From the NCBI GenBank assembly GCA_022511465.1, contig JAFLRM010000022.1, positions 1 through 52,118 of the forward strand: a DNA stretch of 52,118 nt, written 5' to 3'. This document shows positions 17,140 to 24,734 of the stretch, piece after piece. The DNA comes from Acetatifactor sp. Its GTDB lineage: Bacteria; Bacillota; Clostridia; Lachnospirales; Lachnospiraceae. Position 1 is the first letter of the stretch. Every line of letters begins with the position of its first letter. A program made the position numbers and the translations under genes. The notes beneath the pieces are model-generated. The model was given only the letters and a program-made list of their open reading frames with translations. It had not been told where the DNA came from and ran no database searches.

Positions 17140-18606
17140 ATGGTGAAAGTATGGGAGAACAAGAAGCACAACCACATGACGAAAAGGACAGGATGGACAA
17201 CGCACGCGTTGACAGCAGCCCTGACAATTATCACAGCAGTGTCGCTGGCGGCCTGTGGATCCACCGAACCCCAGAACAGTGATGTGCCGACGGAGAGCGC
17301 GGAACGCGTGGATATTGGCTTTGTGGCGGTAGGTCCTGGGGGTTATGACTCTGCAGACACACCTATCGTGTTAAATATTGATAAAAATGGCAACACCCTT
17401 ACTTTTTTAAATCTGGATAGGGGAAAGACCTATACCTTGTCTATGGATGGAACCACAAGACTTTATGACAAATATGGTGAAAGCATTTCTCTGGATCAAA
17501 TTGCAGCGGGAGATATTGTGGATATCACTTTCTACAAGGGCACCCGCCATTTGACCAGCATGCAGCTGTCCAGTCAGGCGTGGAGCAGAGAGAGCGTGGA
17601 ACAGTATGATATCAATACAATGCGAAGCGAAGTCACTATTGGAAACGACACATACAATATAAGTCGTAACACTCAGTATGTATCAGAGGGCAGACTTATA
17701 GAGCAAATGGATCTGAACGCGGCGGATGTTTTGAGTTTTCAGGGGATTAACAGCACAGTTTTAAGCATCTCTGTGGAGAGGGGACACGGTTATCTGCGGC
17801 TGGCGAATGATGAGCAGTTCGTAGGGGGCTGGATCGAGATTGGGCAGTCCGAGATACGACGGATTACCGAAGATATGCTTTTGACTGTGCCGGAAGGCAG
17901 TTATCAGGTGAACATCAGCCACAACGGCAGCGGCGGTGTCAAACGGGTTGTCATCAACCGCAATGAGGAGACTACCCTTGACATCGGTGATCTAGAGGTG
18001 GCGGCACCTCAGACAGGTACAGTGTTGTTCGCTTTAAGTCCCTCCAATCTGGAGTTGTACATTGACGGAGAATTAATGGATGCGTCCCAGCCCATTACGC
18101 TGGTGTATGGCATACACCAAATGATCGCCCGTGCCACCGGCTACCAGTCCATCACGCAGTACCTGCGAGTGGGACAAGCGTCCGCAGCAATTGATGTCAC
18201 GCTGGACCCGGTGCGGAACAGTGAGGACAATTCCTCAACGAGCAGCAGCAGTGAAACTTCTACTACGGTGGATACCGCTACCAGCCAATATCGGGTTTAT
18301 GTGGACGCACCGGAAGGCGTTGAGGTCTATGTGGATGGCAACTATGTGGGTATTTCTCCCTGCAACTTCCGCAAGGATGCCGGTTCCCATACGATTATTC
18401 TGCGAAAGAACGGCTATGTGACCAGAAGCTACACCATTCGGGTGGACAGTGAGGATAAGGATATCACGTTCTCCTTTGCGGATCTTGTGAAGAACGAAAG
18501 TGATGCCACCAATCCCTCGGAATCTTTGACCGGCAGCGCGAACAGCGGCAAGCAGACCGAAACCGATGAGGAAAACGAGTCGGAGGAGGAAAGCGGATCA
18601 GAGTAA
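17140..18606 (+). CDS. PEGA-domain surface lipoprotein
   Basis: The start at 17140 (MVKVWENKK) is chosen because AGAGGAG lies 5 nt before it. The 488-residue product has a lipoprotein signal with lipobox SLAAC (Cys near 39). A long mixed alpha/beta middle region carries no motif I know. Two PEGA domains follow: about 292-356 (LYIDGELMDASQPITLVYGIHQMIARATGYQS) and 384-450 (VYVDGNYVGISPCNFRKDAGSHTIILRKNGY). They are separated by a Ser/Thr-rich linker, and the C-terminus is acidic. PEGA domains are beta-sandwich surface modules often found on spore-former envelope proteins. It is upstream of mazG with 28 bp between, possibly co-transcribed. Confidence 0.8.
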   Translation: MVKVWENKKHNHMTKRTGWTTHALTAALTIITAVSLAACGSTEPQNSDVPTESAERVDIGFVAVGPGGYDSADTPIVLNIDKNGNTLTFLNLDRGKTYTLSMDGTTRLYDKYGESISLDQIAAGDIVDITFYKGTRHLTSMQLSSQAWSRESVEQYDINTMRSEVTIGNDTYNISRNTQYVSEGRLIEQMDLNAADVLSFQGINSTVLSISVERGHGYLRLANDEQFVGGWIEIGQSEIRRITEDMLLTVPEGSYQVNISHNGSGGVKRVVINRNEETTLDIGDLEVAAPQTGTVLFALSPSNLELYIDGELMDASQPITLVYGIHQMIARATGYQSITQYLRVGQASAAIDVTLDPVRNSEDNSSTSSSSETSTTVDTATSQYRVYVDAPEGVEVYVDGNYVGISPCNFRKDAGSHTIILRKNGYVTRSYTIRVDSEDKDITFSFADLVKNESDATNPSESLTGSANSGKQTETDEENESEEESGSE

Positions 18607-18634
18607 ATAGAAAGAAGCAAAAGGAGAACCCGAC

Positions 18635-19381
18635 ATGGAGCAGAACACCAAAAACGGGAAACTTTCACAACAGGGCACAAAATATACCTATGAAAAATTT
18701 CTTGACATTATAGAGACATTGCGCAGCGAGAACGGATGCCCCTGGGACAGGGAACAGACTCACATGAGCCTGCGCCCCTGCATGATGGAGGAGGCGGCCG
18801 AGGTGATGGCTGGAATCCGAACCTATGATACCACCGGCAATTATGAGAACCTGCGGGAGGAACTCGGGGATGTGCTCCTGCAGGTGGTCATGCACGCCCA
18901 GATTGCCAAGGAGGAGGGAATCTTTACCATGGAGGATGTGGTGAACGAGGTGGCAGAAAAGATGGTGCGCCGCCATCCACATGTGTTTGGTGATGTGAAC
19001 GTGAACGGTTCCGGACAGGTTCTGGAGAACTGGGAGGAAATCAAAAAGAAAGAGAAGCAGGGCAAAAATCTGGAGATATCGCCCCTGCGGGAGATTCCCA
19101 GTGAGTTGCCCTCCCTCGCCAAGGCAACCAAGATTTTAAAAAAGGCAGACAAACTGTATGAGCCCGGTAAAAGCTATGAAGCTTCCGTGGAGGAACTTCG
19201 CCTCGCAGTGGATAAGCTGTCGGCGCTTACGCCGGCGGATTATGATCCCCGGATCACGGAGACGGTGGGCGATATGTTGATGGCTCTGTCCAACATTTCT
19301 CGAATCTGCCGCCTTTCACCGGAACAGATCCTGACAGATCGGACAGAAGATGTGATAAATCGGTATGAAAAACGTGCCTGA
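18635..19381 (+). CDS. mazG: Nucleoside triphosphate pyrophosphohydrolase MazG
   Basis: The 248-residue protein opens the conserved Firmicute cluster. It has the MazG signature 'CPWDREQTHMSLRPCMMEEAAEVM', the metal-binding EELGDVLLQVVMHA helix and the 'KMVRRHPHVFGD' segment. MazG hydrolyses non-canonical or excess NTPs to NMP and pyrophosphate. In B. subtilis the homologue yabN lies next to rqcP (yabO) as here. It lacks the N-terminal methylase-like domain found in YabN fusions. AAAGGAG precedes the ATG. Confidence 0.93.
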   Translation: MEQNTKNGKLSQQGTKYTYEKFLDIIETLRSENGCPWDREQTHMSLRPCMMEEAAEVMAGIRTYDTTGNYENLREELGDVLLQVVMHAQIAKEEGIFTMEDVVNEVAEKMVRRHPHVFGDVNVNGSGQVLENWEEIKKKEKQGKNLEISPLREIPSELPSLAKATKILKKADKLYEPGKSYEASVEELRLAVDKLSALTPADYDPRITETVGDMLMALSNISRICRLSPEQILTDRTEDVINRYEKRA

Positions 19382-19426
19382 ATAAGATGTCAAGGTAAAA
19401 ATTGCCGTAAATATAGGAAAAATGCC

Positions 19427-19455
19427 TTGACAAAAGACGAAAAACCAGATATATA
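19427..19455 (+). promoter_or_regulatory. Strong promoter for the HU gene
   Basis: TTGACA (19427-19432), a 17-bp spacer and TATATA (19450-19455) set in an alternating AT tract. HU is abundant, so a strong promoter is expected. Confidence 0.8.
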
Positions 19456-19531
19456 TATTTATAGACGTTTCACTAAGAAGCATCTACAGAGAAATACAAT
19501 ATTAGAAAACTCAGTACAGGAGGAGTTAAAA

Positions 19532-19804
19532 ATGAACAAAACAGAATTAGTTGCAGCAATTGCAGAGGACGCTGCTATTTCCAAGAAGGACGCAGAGAAG
19601 GCTTTAAAGGCATTTATCGACGCTGTTACTGCAGAGCTTAAGAAGGGTGGCAAGGTTCAGTTAGTTGGCTTTGGTACTTTCGAGGTAGCAAAGAGAGCTG
19701 CCAGAGAGGGTAGAAATCCTCAGACCGGCAAGACCATGAAGATCGCTGCTTCCAAGGCTCCTAAGTTCAAGGCTGGTAAGGCTTTCAAGGATGCTCTGAA
19801 CTAA
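19532..19804 (+). CDS. hup: HU family DNA-binding protein
   Basis: The start at 19532 ([13 protein letters not shown]) follows AGGAGGAG; the frame upstream is not coding. The 90-residue product has the full HU signature ([49 protein letters not shown]), including the beta-arm GRNPQTG. It is a nucleoid protein that bends and compacts DNA. Codon choice is strongly biased toward a few codons (e.g. AAG, GCT, GTT), unlike its neighbours, as expected for a highly expressed gene. It has its own promoter and terminator within the mazG-rqcP cluster. Confidence 0.97.
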   Translation: MNKTELVAAIAEDAAISKKDAEKALKAFIDAVTAELKKGGKVQLVGFGTFEVAKRAAREGRNPQTGKTMKIAASKAPKFKAGKAFKDALN

Positions 19805-19835
19805 TCGGTTCAGACTATTTGAGTCAAGGACATCT

Positions 19836-19882
19836 AAGCGCATCTGCCCGTGTTCGCATTGGCAGGTGCGCTTTATTATTTC
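19836..19882 (+). terminator. Terminator after hup
   Basis: AAGCGCATCTGCC (19836-19848) pairs with GGCAGGTGCGCTT (19861-19873) with a single G-U wobble, followed by TTATTATTT. Confidence 0.85.
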
Positions 19883-19904
19883 CCTTTAAGCAGGAGGCAA
19901 ATAT

Positions 19905-20144
19905 ATGAGATTGGACAAGTATTTAAAGGTTTCCAGACTGATCAAGCGTCGTACCGTGGCAAACGAGGCTTGCGACAGTGGCAGAGTTATGATAAACGAT
20001 AAGCCCGCCAAAGCCTCCGCCAACGTGAAACAAGGCGATATCATCACGATCTCTTTCGGCAACAAGGAGGTCAGGGTCGAAGTGCTTGATGTTCAGGAGA
20101 CGGTGAAGAAGGACGAGGCGAAAGAACTGTTCCGATATTTGTAG
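19905..20144 (+). CDS. rqcP: S4-domain RNA-binding protein RqcP (YabO)
   Basis: This 79-residue protein is essentially one S4 domain: MRLDKYLKVSRLIKRRTVANEACDSGRVMINDKPAKASANVKQGD. It matches RqcP/YabO, which works with RqcH in ribosome quality control to add alanine tails to stalled nascent chains on 50S subunits. The position between mazG/hup and yabP agrees with the B. subtilis order. AGGAGG precedes the ATG. Confidence 0.93.
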   Translation: MRLDKYLKVSRLIKRRTVANEACDSGRVMINDKPAKASANVKQGDIITISFGNKEVRVEVLDVQETVKKDEAKELFRYL

Positions 20145-20211
20145 GTATTTTGTGAAGCTCCCTCTAATATACTTTATAAGGGACATATTCCGATAGTATT
20201 CAGGAGGGCTT

Positions 20212-20499
20212 ATGGAAGAGTTGAATGGGACTACCCGTATGCATAAGGTCACAATGACCAATAGAAAGACCTGTACGATCAACGGTGTAAACGATGTACT
20301 ATCCTTTGACGTACATGAGATACTGCTGGAGACGGAGCAGGGTATGCTGATGATCAAGGGAGACGACCTGCACGTGAACAGGCTTACTCTGGATAAGGGA
20401 GAGGTGGATGTGGACGGCAAGATTGACAGTTTCACCTACTCCGATGTGGCAGGAAGCGGCCAGAAAGCGGACTCATTGCTTGCAAAGCTGTTCCGGTAA
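20212..20499 (+). CDS. yabP: Sporulation protein YabP
   Basis: The 95-residue YabP/YqfC-family protein has the typical 'R..CTINGVNDVLSFDVHEILLETEQGMLMIKGDDLHVNRLTLDKGEVDVDG.I' pattern. YabP and YabQ are mother-cell sporulation proteins under SigE in B. subtilis, and yabQ follows directly here. AGGAGGGC precedes the ATG. A CATATTCC motif about 20 bp upstream of the ribosome site could be part of a SigE-type -10, but I cannot establish it. Confidence 0.9.
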   Translation: MEELNGTTRMHKVTMTNRKTCTINGVNDVLSFDVHEILLETEQGMLMIKGDDLHVNRLTLDKGEVDVDGKIDSFTYSDVAGSGQKADSLLAKLFR

Positions 20500-20512
20500 A
20501 GGGAGCAGACTT

Positions 20513-20992
20513 ATGGCAAATGAAAATGCGTTTCTCCTGTATGCCCTGATCATGGGCATTTTTGTTACCTTTGTGTACGATATCCTGCGGATCATGCGGA
20601 GGGTATTTCCTCACAGCGGATTTATGACCTCTCTGGAGGATCTGGGGTTTTGGATCTACTGTGCGGCAGAGGTATTTCTCTTGATGTATCAGATGAGCGA
20701 CGGCACTCTGAGATGGTTTGCCGTGCTGGGTGCCCTGGTAGGCATTATCGTGTATAAAAAGCTGGTCAGCCCCTGGTTTGTCAAATATACCTCTCTGGCC
20801 CTGAAGAAAATGGTGGAGATCCTGGGGCGGGTGCTCAGATTTTGTTTCAAGCCCATTAGAGTCTTCCTGCACAAAACCGCACAGACAATGCGCAAAAACG
20901 CAGGTAGAGTGGTACATCGACGACATAAAGTTAAAAAAGTTTTCAAAAAGAAGTTGACGTTTCTGCTAAAAGTGCTTAAAATGACTATATAG
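20513..20992 (+). CDS. yabQ: Spore cortex biosynthesis protein YabQ
   Basis: The start at 20513 (MANENAFLLYALIMGIF) comes after GGGAG, 13 bp beyond the yabP stop; the longer frame lies inside yabP. The 159-residue product has about three membrane spans in the first 90 residues and a very basic C-terminal tail (KKMVEI...RRHKVKKVFKKKLTF). This matches YabQ, needed for spore cortex formation at the outer forespore membrane in B. subtilis. Confidence 0.85.
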   Translation: MANENAFLLYALIMGIFVTFVYDILRIMRRVFPHSGFMTSLEDLGFWIYCAAEVFLLMYQMSDGTLRWFAVLGALVGIIVYKKLVSPWFVKYTSLALKKMVEILGRVLRFCFKPIRVFLHKTAQTMRKNAGRVVHRRHKVKKVFKKKLTFLLKVLKMTI

Positions 20993-21032
20993 GGGTTTTA
21001 CGCGCAAATTTTTGTATTGGGAGAGAACTATA

Positions 21033-21335
21033 ATGAGAAGCAGGGTTGCCTACCGCAAGAGACACCAGAATCGCTTCAGCATGTTCCTTGTGACGCTGAT
21101 CGTGGTTATGATCATGGTGATCGTTATGGTAAAGAGCATAGAGTTACGGCATAAGATCAACAATTATACCGTCAGGGAAGAGATTTTGAACTCACAGATC
21201 GAAGCAGAGAAGGCTCGGGCGGAAGCGATTGAAGAGTATCGGAAGTATACGCAGACCAAGGGTTATGTGGAAGACGTTGCCAAGGATAAGCTGGGCCTCA
21301 TGTATGAGGGTGAGATTTTATTTAAGGAAGATTAG
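21033..21335 (+). CDS. divIC: Septum formation initiator, DivIC/FtsB-like
   Basis: The start at 21033 (MRSRVAYRK) has GGGAGAG upstream. The 100-residue product has a basic N-terminus, one membrane span (about 18-36, FLVTLIVVMIMVIVMV), then a coiled coil (about 40-75) and a short conserved end 'YVEDVAKDKLGLMYEGEILF'. This is the DivIC/FtsB family, which joins FtsL and FtsQ/DivIB in the divisome. Its position between yabQ and spoIIE is the B. subtilis arrangement. Confidence 0.9.
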   Translation: MRSRVAYRKRHQNRFSMFLVTLIVVMIMVIVMVKSIELRHKINNYTVREEILNSQIEAEKARAEAIEEYRKYTQTKGYVEDVAKDKLGLMYEGEILFKED

Positions 21336-21336
21336 G

Positions 21337-21376
21337 CAGGAGTTGAAGAGAGGATCTTTAGCTCCTGTGTTTTTTT
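21337..21376 (+). terminator. Terminator after divIC
   Basis: CAGGAGTT (21337-21344) pairs with AGCTCCTG (21360-21367) with one wobble; a T-run follows from 21370. The T-run is shared with the first 0A-like box of the spoIIE promoter. Confidence 0.7.
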
Positions 21377-21441
21377 GTCGTAAAATATGAAAGTGTTTGC
21401 TCCCGATTTTGACAAAAAAAAGGAAGGTCTGCTTCTATAAT
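21374..21441 (+). promoter_or_regulatory. Spo0A-activated type promoter of spoIIE
   Basis: TTGACA (21409-21414) and TATAAT (21436-21441) are both perfect but 21 bp apart instead of 17. This is the unusual spacing known for B. subtilis spoIIE and similar Spo0A-P-activated, SigA-dependent promoters. A perfect 0A box on the minus strand (TTTGTCAAAA, plus 21407-21416) overlaps the -35, and a second with one mismatch (TTTGTCGTAA, 21374-21383) lies 33 bp upstream. The agreement of spacing, boxes and the downstream gene makes the call strong. Confidence 0.88.
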
Positions 21442-21490
21442 CGAGATTACCGCCTGGGAGCGGCAAAGGAAAAAGAAAGGTGGGGCAGAC

Positions 21491-22696
21491 ATGGAATTTG
21501 CAATAGATTGGAGACAGAGGCAGAACAAGGGCAAAGAGTGGACAAGCCGTATGCCGGAGCTGTGCAGACAGAGGCTGCTGGGGTATGCGGAAAGCTTTCG
21601 AGAGTTGTCCAAGGGTTTTGACGGAGAGTTTATCGGAGACGGGCTGGACAGGATGGAGATCCTGGAGGAGCGCAGGCTATGGGAGAGCCGTCAGGTAATG
21701 AGCAGCAGCTTGAATGCAGTGGCACAAATCATGACGCAGGTGGCGGAGGAGGTCGTGCGCTACGAGCCATTTCCGGAGAAACGTCGGAAAGCCATTGCAG
21801 GTGCGCTGCGGGCGGAGGGAATATACATAGACCATCTTTGCTATCTTCCGGGAGAGCACGGCAGGAAGGCTGTGGGAATGACCATGTACACGGATAAAAA
21901 AGGAGGACAGCCCGCGGAGGAGGTAGCGGACATGCTTTCTGTTCTTCTCCACAGACAGGTACAGTTGTCTGTCACAAGTCCTTATTTGATTGACCGTATC
22001 AGCCGGAGCTTTGTGTTTGTGGAGGAGGCGTCCTACATTGCCCTGACCGGTTTTGCCAGAGCGGTGAAGGAGGATGAAACACTCTCCGGTGATCACTATT
22101 CCCTGATCGAGTCAGAGAAAGGCCGCATGACAGTGCTTCTCTCCGACGGTACAGGATCCGGAGAACGGGCCAGCGCGGACAGCGAGCGGGTGCTGGATCT
22201 GATGGAGAAGATGCTGGAGGCCGGATACAGTCTGGAGACGGCGGTAGGAATGGTCAACACGGCCTTTTTTGCCAAAGGGGAGGAGAATGGGCACCCTACA
22301 TTGGATATCTGTGATCTGGATCTGTATCAGGGCTGCTGCGACTTCTGCAAGGCGGGAGGTGTGACTTCCTTTGTAAAGCGTGGGGCACAAGTGGAGCAGG
22401 TGACAGTGGAAAATCTGCCGCTTGGAATCTTTCAAACGGTGGAGGCCAGAAAGATTCACAAGGAGCTTCACAGTGGCGACTATGTGATCATGATGACGGA
22501 CGGCGTGCTGGATGTGCTGGGAGAGAACGGCTACGAGGAAGCCATGGCGGAGGCCATCGGCAGTTTGCGGGAACAGAATCCCGGTGAGATCGCAGAGAGA
22601 CTGTTGGAACAGGCGTTATGCGCGGGCGGAGGCCGGATTCAGGATGATATGACCATTCTTGTGATCGGTCTGTGGGAGAACAGCAATCTTTCTTAG
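21491..22696 (+). CDS. spoIIE: Stage II sporulation protein E phosphatase, lacking the membrane domain
   Basis: The 401-residue protein covers the regulatory region II (about 1-200) and the PP2C-type phosphatase domain (about 205-395) of SpoIIE. It has metal-binding Asp residues in LLSDGTGSG (D219), MMTDGVLDVLGE and QDDMTILVIG. SpoIIE dephosphorylates SpoIIAA to release SigF in the forespore. The B. subtilis protein is about 827 residues with ten N-terminal membrane spans; here none is present, and only 155 bp separate the start from divIC, so the membrane part is not split off upstream. The protein should be soluble or recruited by a partner. GGTGGGG precedes the ATG. Confidence 0.9.
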   Translation: MEFAIDWRQRQNKGKEWTSRMPELCRQRLLGYAESFRELSKGFDGEFIGDGLDRMEILEERRLWESRQVMSSSLNAVAQIMTQVAEEVVRYEPFPEKRRKAIAGALRAEGIYIDHLCYLPGEHGRKAVGMTMYTDKKGGQPAEEVADMLSVLLHRQVQLSVTSPYLIDRISRSFVFVEEASYIALTGFARAVKEDETLSGDHYSLIESEKGRMTVLLSDGTGSGERASADSERVLDLMEKMLEAGYSLETAVGMVNTAFFAKGEENGHPTLDICDLDLYQGCCDFCKAGGVTSFVKRGAQVEQVTVENLPLGIFQTVEARKIHKELHSGDYVIMMTDGVLDVLGENGYEEAMAEAIGSLREQNPGEIAERLLEQALCAGGGRIQDDMTILVIGLWENSNLS

Positions 22697-22737
22697 ATAA
22701 TTTGACTTTTTCGCCTATTTGGGATAAAGTAATCCTT

Positions 22738-24282
22738 ATGAATGACAGGAAGTTGACCGAGGAAAAAGTGTTCTCCTACCTGGGAGAGCACCATATGCTG
22801 GAGGCGGGTGACCGCGTGATAGCAGGCGTATCGGGAGGGGCAGACTCTGTTTGCCTCTTATTTGTGTTGCTGGAATATACTAAAAAAGTGCCTTTTTCCC
22901 TTGTGGTGGTGCATGTGAACCACGGCATCCGTTCGGAGGCCGGGGAGGATGCCCGCTATGTGGAGGAGCTCTGCGGGAGAGAGGGAATTCCCTTTCGTTT
23001 GGTTGAGGAGAATGTGCCCGCCCGGGCTGCGGAGTGGGGCTGTTCGGAGGAGGAGGCCGGCCGGCGTGTCCGTTACCAGGCATTTGCCAGAGCGGCAGAG
23101 GAATTTGAGGCTGATCATATCGCGGTGGCCCACAATCGAAACGACAGCGCGGAAACCATGCTCTTTCATCTTTTTCGCGGGAGCGGCCTTCGGGGACTGA
23201 GTGGGATCCGGCCGGTCAGGGACCGTATTATCCGCCCCATCCTGTGTCTGGAGCGGGAGGAGATTGAGGAGTATCTTGCCCTGCGCGGCATCCCTTTTTG
23301 CAGGGATGCTACCAATGAGGAAGACGACTACACCAGAAACCGCATTCGCCACCACATCCTGCCTTATGCGGAGCGGGAGATCGCGGCCGGCTGTGTGGGA
23401 CATATGGCGCAGACCGCGCAGCTTCTGTCGGAGACGGAGGATTATCTGGAGGAGATGACAAGAGAGGCATTAAAAACCTGTACGGTGGGTGAGCCACCAC
23501 TCTTTCAGATCGTAGTCAGGAAGTTTCAAAAACTACATGTTGCTCTGCAGCGGAGGGTGCTTTTTGCTTTGACCAAGGCGTTGAGCCCTGAACAGAGGGA
23601 TATCACCCAAGTGCATGTGCGGGAGCTTCGAACGCTCTTTGTTGAAGAGGGGAACCGCACCGTCTGTCTCCCCTTTGGAATACAAGGCAGGCGGGAGTAT
23701 GACAGGGTGATCCTGGAACAGACAGGACAGTGCGCGCAGGGGCGGGAAGAACTTTCCCCTGTGCAGCTTGATATACAAGAAAAGGTTTTTTTGGAGGGAA
23801 AAGCTCTCTGTGTAAAGGGCTTTTTTGGAGAGATCAGAGTGACCTTCTTGGAAAATTTCGACAAAAAATTACAGAATATTCCACAAAATGAGTGTACGAA
23901 ATGGTTTGATTATGATAAAATAAATGGATCGCTGGAAATGCGTACCCGACAGACCGGTGATCATCTGACTATTTCGGATGGTAAAGGCGGACAGGTGCAT
24001 CAGTCTTTAAAAGACTACATGATCACCGGCAAGATCCCCAGACAGGAGCGGGATCGTATTCCGGTGCTGGCTGACGGAAAACATATCCTGTGGCTGTTTG
24101 GGTATCGGATCAGCGAACATTATAAAATAAGTGAGAATACAAAACGTATTTTGCAGGTACAATTATTAAGAAGCGGCGAAACGGAGGATAAAGATGGCCG
24201 AGCATGTGAAAGTACTGTTGTCGGAGGAAGAGGTAGACAGACGGATCCAGGAGATCGGAGACCAGATCAGCAAAGATTATGA
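22738..24282 (+). CDS. tilS: tRNA(Ile)-lysidine synthase TilS
   Basis: The start at 22738 (MNDRKLTEEKVF) gives the expected distance to the ATP-pyrophosphatase loop (VSGGADSV, SGGADS at 32-37), although its ribosome site is weak. An upstream ATG at 22672 would lie inside spoIIE. The N-terminal PP-loop domain also shows HVNHGIRSEAGED and AHNRNDSAETMLFHLFRGSGLRGLSGI; the C-terminal TilS domain includes RTRQTGDHLTISDGKGGQVHQSLKDYMI and VLADGKHILWLFGYRISEHYKIS. It makes lysidine at position 34 of tRNA-Ile2 and is essential. Oddly, the frame runs 89 bp into hpt, adding about 30 residues ([20 protein letters not shown]...) that are only hpt read in another frame. Confidence 0.93.
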   Translation: MNDRKLTEEKVFSYLGEHHMLEAGDRVIAGVSGGADSVCLLFVLLEYTKKVPFSLVVVHVNHGIRSEAGEDARYVEELCGREGIPFRLVEENVPARAAEWGCSEEEAGRRVRYQAFARAAEEFEADHIAVAHNRNDSAETMLFHLFRGSGLRGLSGIRPVRDRIIRPILCLEREEIEEYLALRGIPFCRDATNEEDDYTRNRIRHHILPYAEREIAAGCVGHMAQTAQLLSETEDYLEEMTREALKTCTVGEPPLFQIVVRKFQKLHVALQRRVLFALTKALSPEQRDITQVHVRELRTLFVEEGNRTVCLPFGIQGRREYDRVILEQTGQCAQGREELSPVQLDIQEKVFLEGKALCVKGFFGEIRVTFLENFDKKLQNIPQNECTKWFDYDKINGSLEMRTRQTGDHLTISDGKGGQVHQSLKDYMITGKIPRQERDRIPVLADGKHILWLFGYRISEHYKISENTKRILQVQLLRSGETEDKDGRACESTVVGGRGRQTDPGDRRPDQQRL

Positions 24283-24718
24283 GGGTAAGCAGGTGCATCT
24301 GGTGTGTGTGTTGAAGGGAGGCAGCTTCTTTCTGTGTGAGCTGGCTAAGCGGATCACCGTACCGGTGTCCCTTGATTTTATGTCCGTGTCCAGCTACGGC
24401 AAGGATACCAAGTCCAGCGGGGTGGTCAAGATTGTGAAGGATCTGGATGAATCTCTGCTTAACAAGGATGTTATCGTGGTGGAGGATATTGTGGACAGCG
24501 GCAGGACTCTGAGCTATCTTATAGAGATGCTTCAGGACAGAAAACCCAGCTCGCTGCGACTGTGCACACTGCTTGACAAGCCGGAACGGCGAGTTGTGGA
24601 TGTGAAAGTGGATTACATCGGTTTTCAGATACCGGATGAATTTGTAGTGGGCTATGGCCTTGACTATGACCAAAGATATCGCAATCTTCCCTATATTGGG
24701 ATTGTTGAATTTGACTAA
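24194..24718 (+). CDS. hpt: Hypoxanthine phosphoribosyltransferase
   Basis: The 174-residue protein has the PRPP-binding motif [12 protein letters not shown], the flexible-loop region '[17 protein letters not shown]' and the purine-binding '[20 protein letters not shown]'. It salvages hypoxanthine and guanine to IMP and GMP. Position between tilS and ftsH is the classic Firmicute order. Its start (CGGAGGATAAAGATGG) is inside the end of tilS, so the two are probably translationally coupled. Confidence 0.96.
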   Translation: MAEHVKVLLSEEEVDRRIQEIGDQISKDYEGKQVHLVCVLKGGSFFLCELAKRITVPVSLDFMSVSSYGKDTKSSGVVKIVKDLDESLLNKDVIVVEDIVDSGRTLSYLIEMLQDRKPSSLRLCTLLDKPERRVVDVKVDYIGFQIPDEFVVGYGLDYDQRYRNLPYIGIVEFD

Positions 24719-24734
24719 AACAGGAGGCTTTATT

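Noticed and set aside
22672..22737. An earlier start of TilS overlapping spoIIE
   Set aside because: The extra 22 residues are just spoIIE and spacer read in another frame, and TilS proteins normally begin about 30 residues before the SGGxDS loop.
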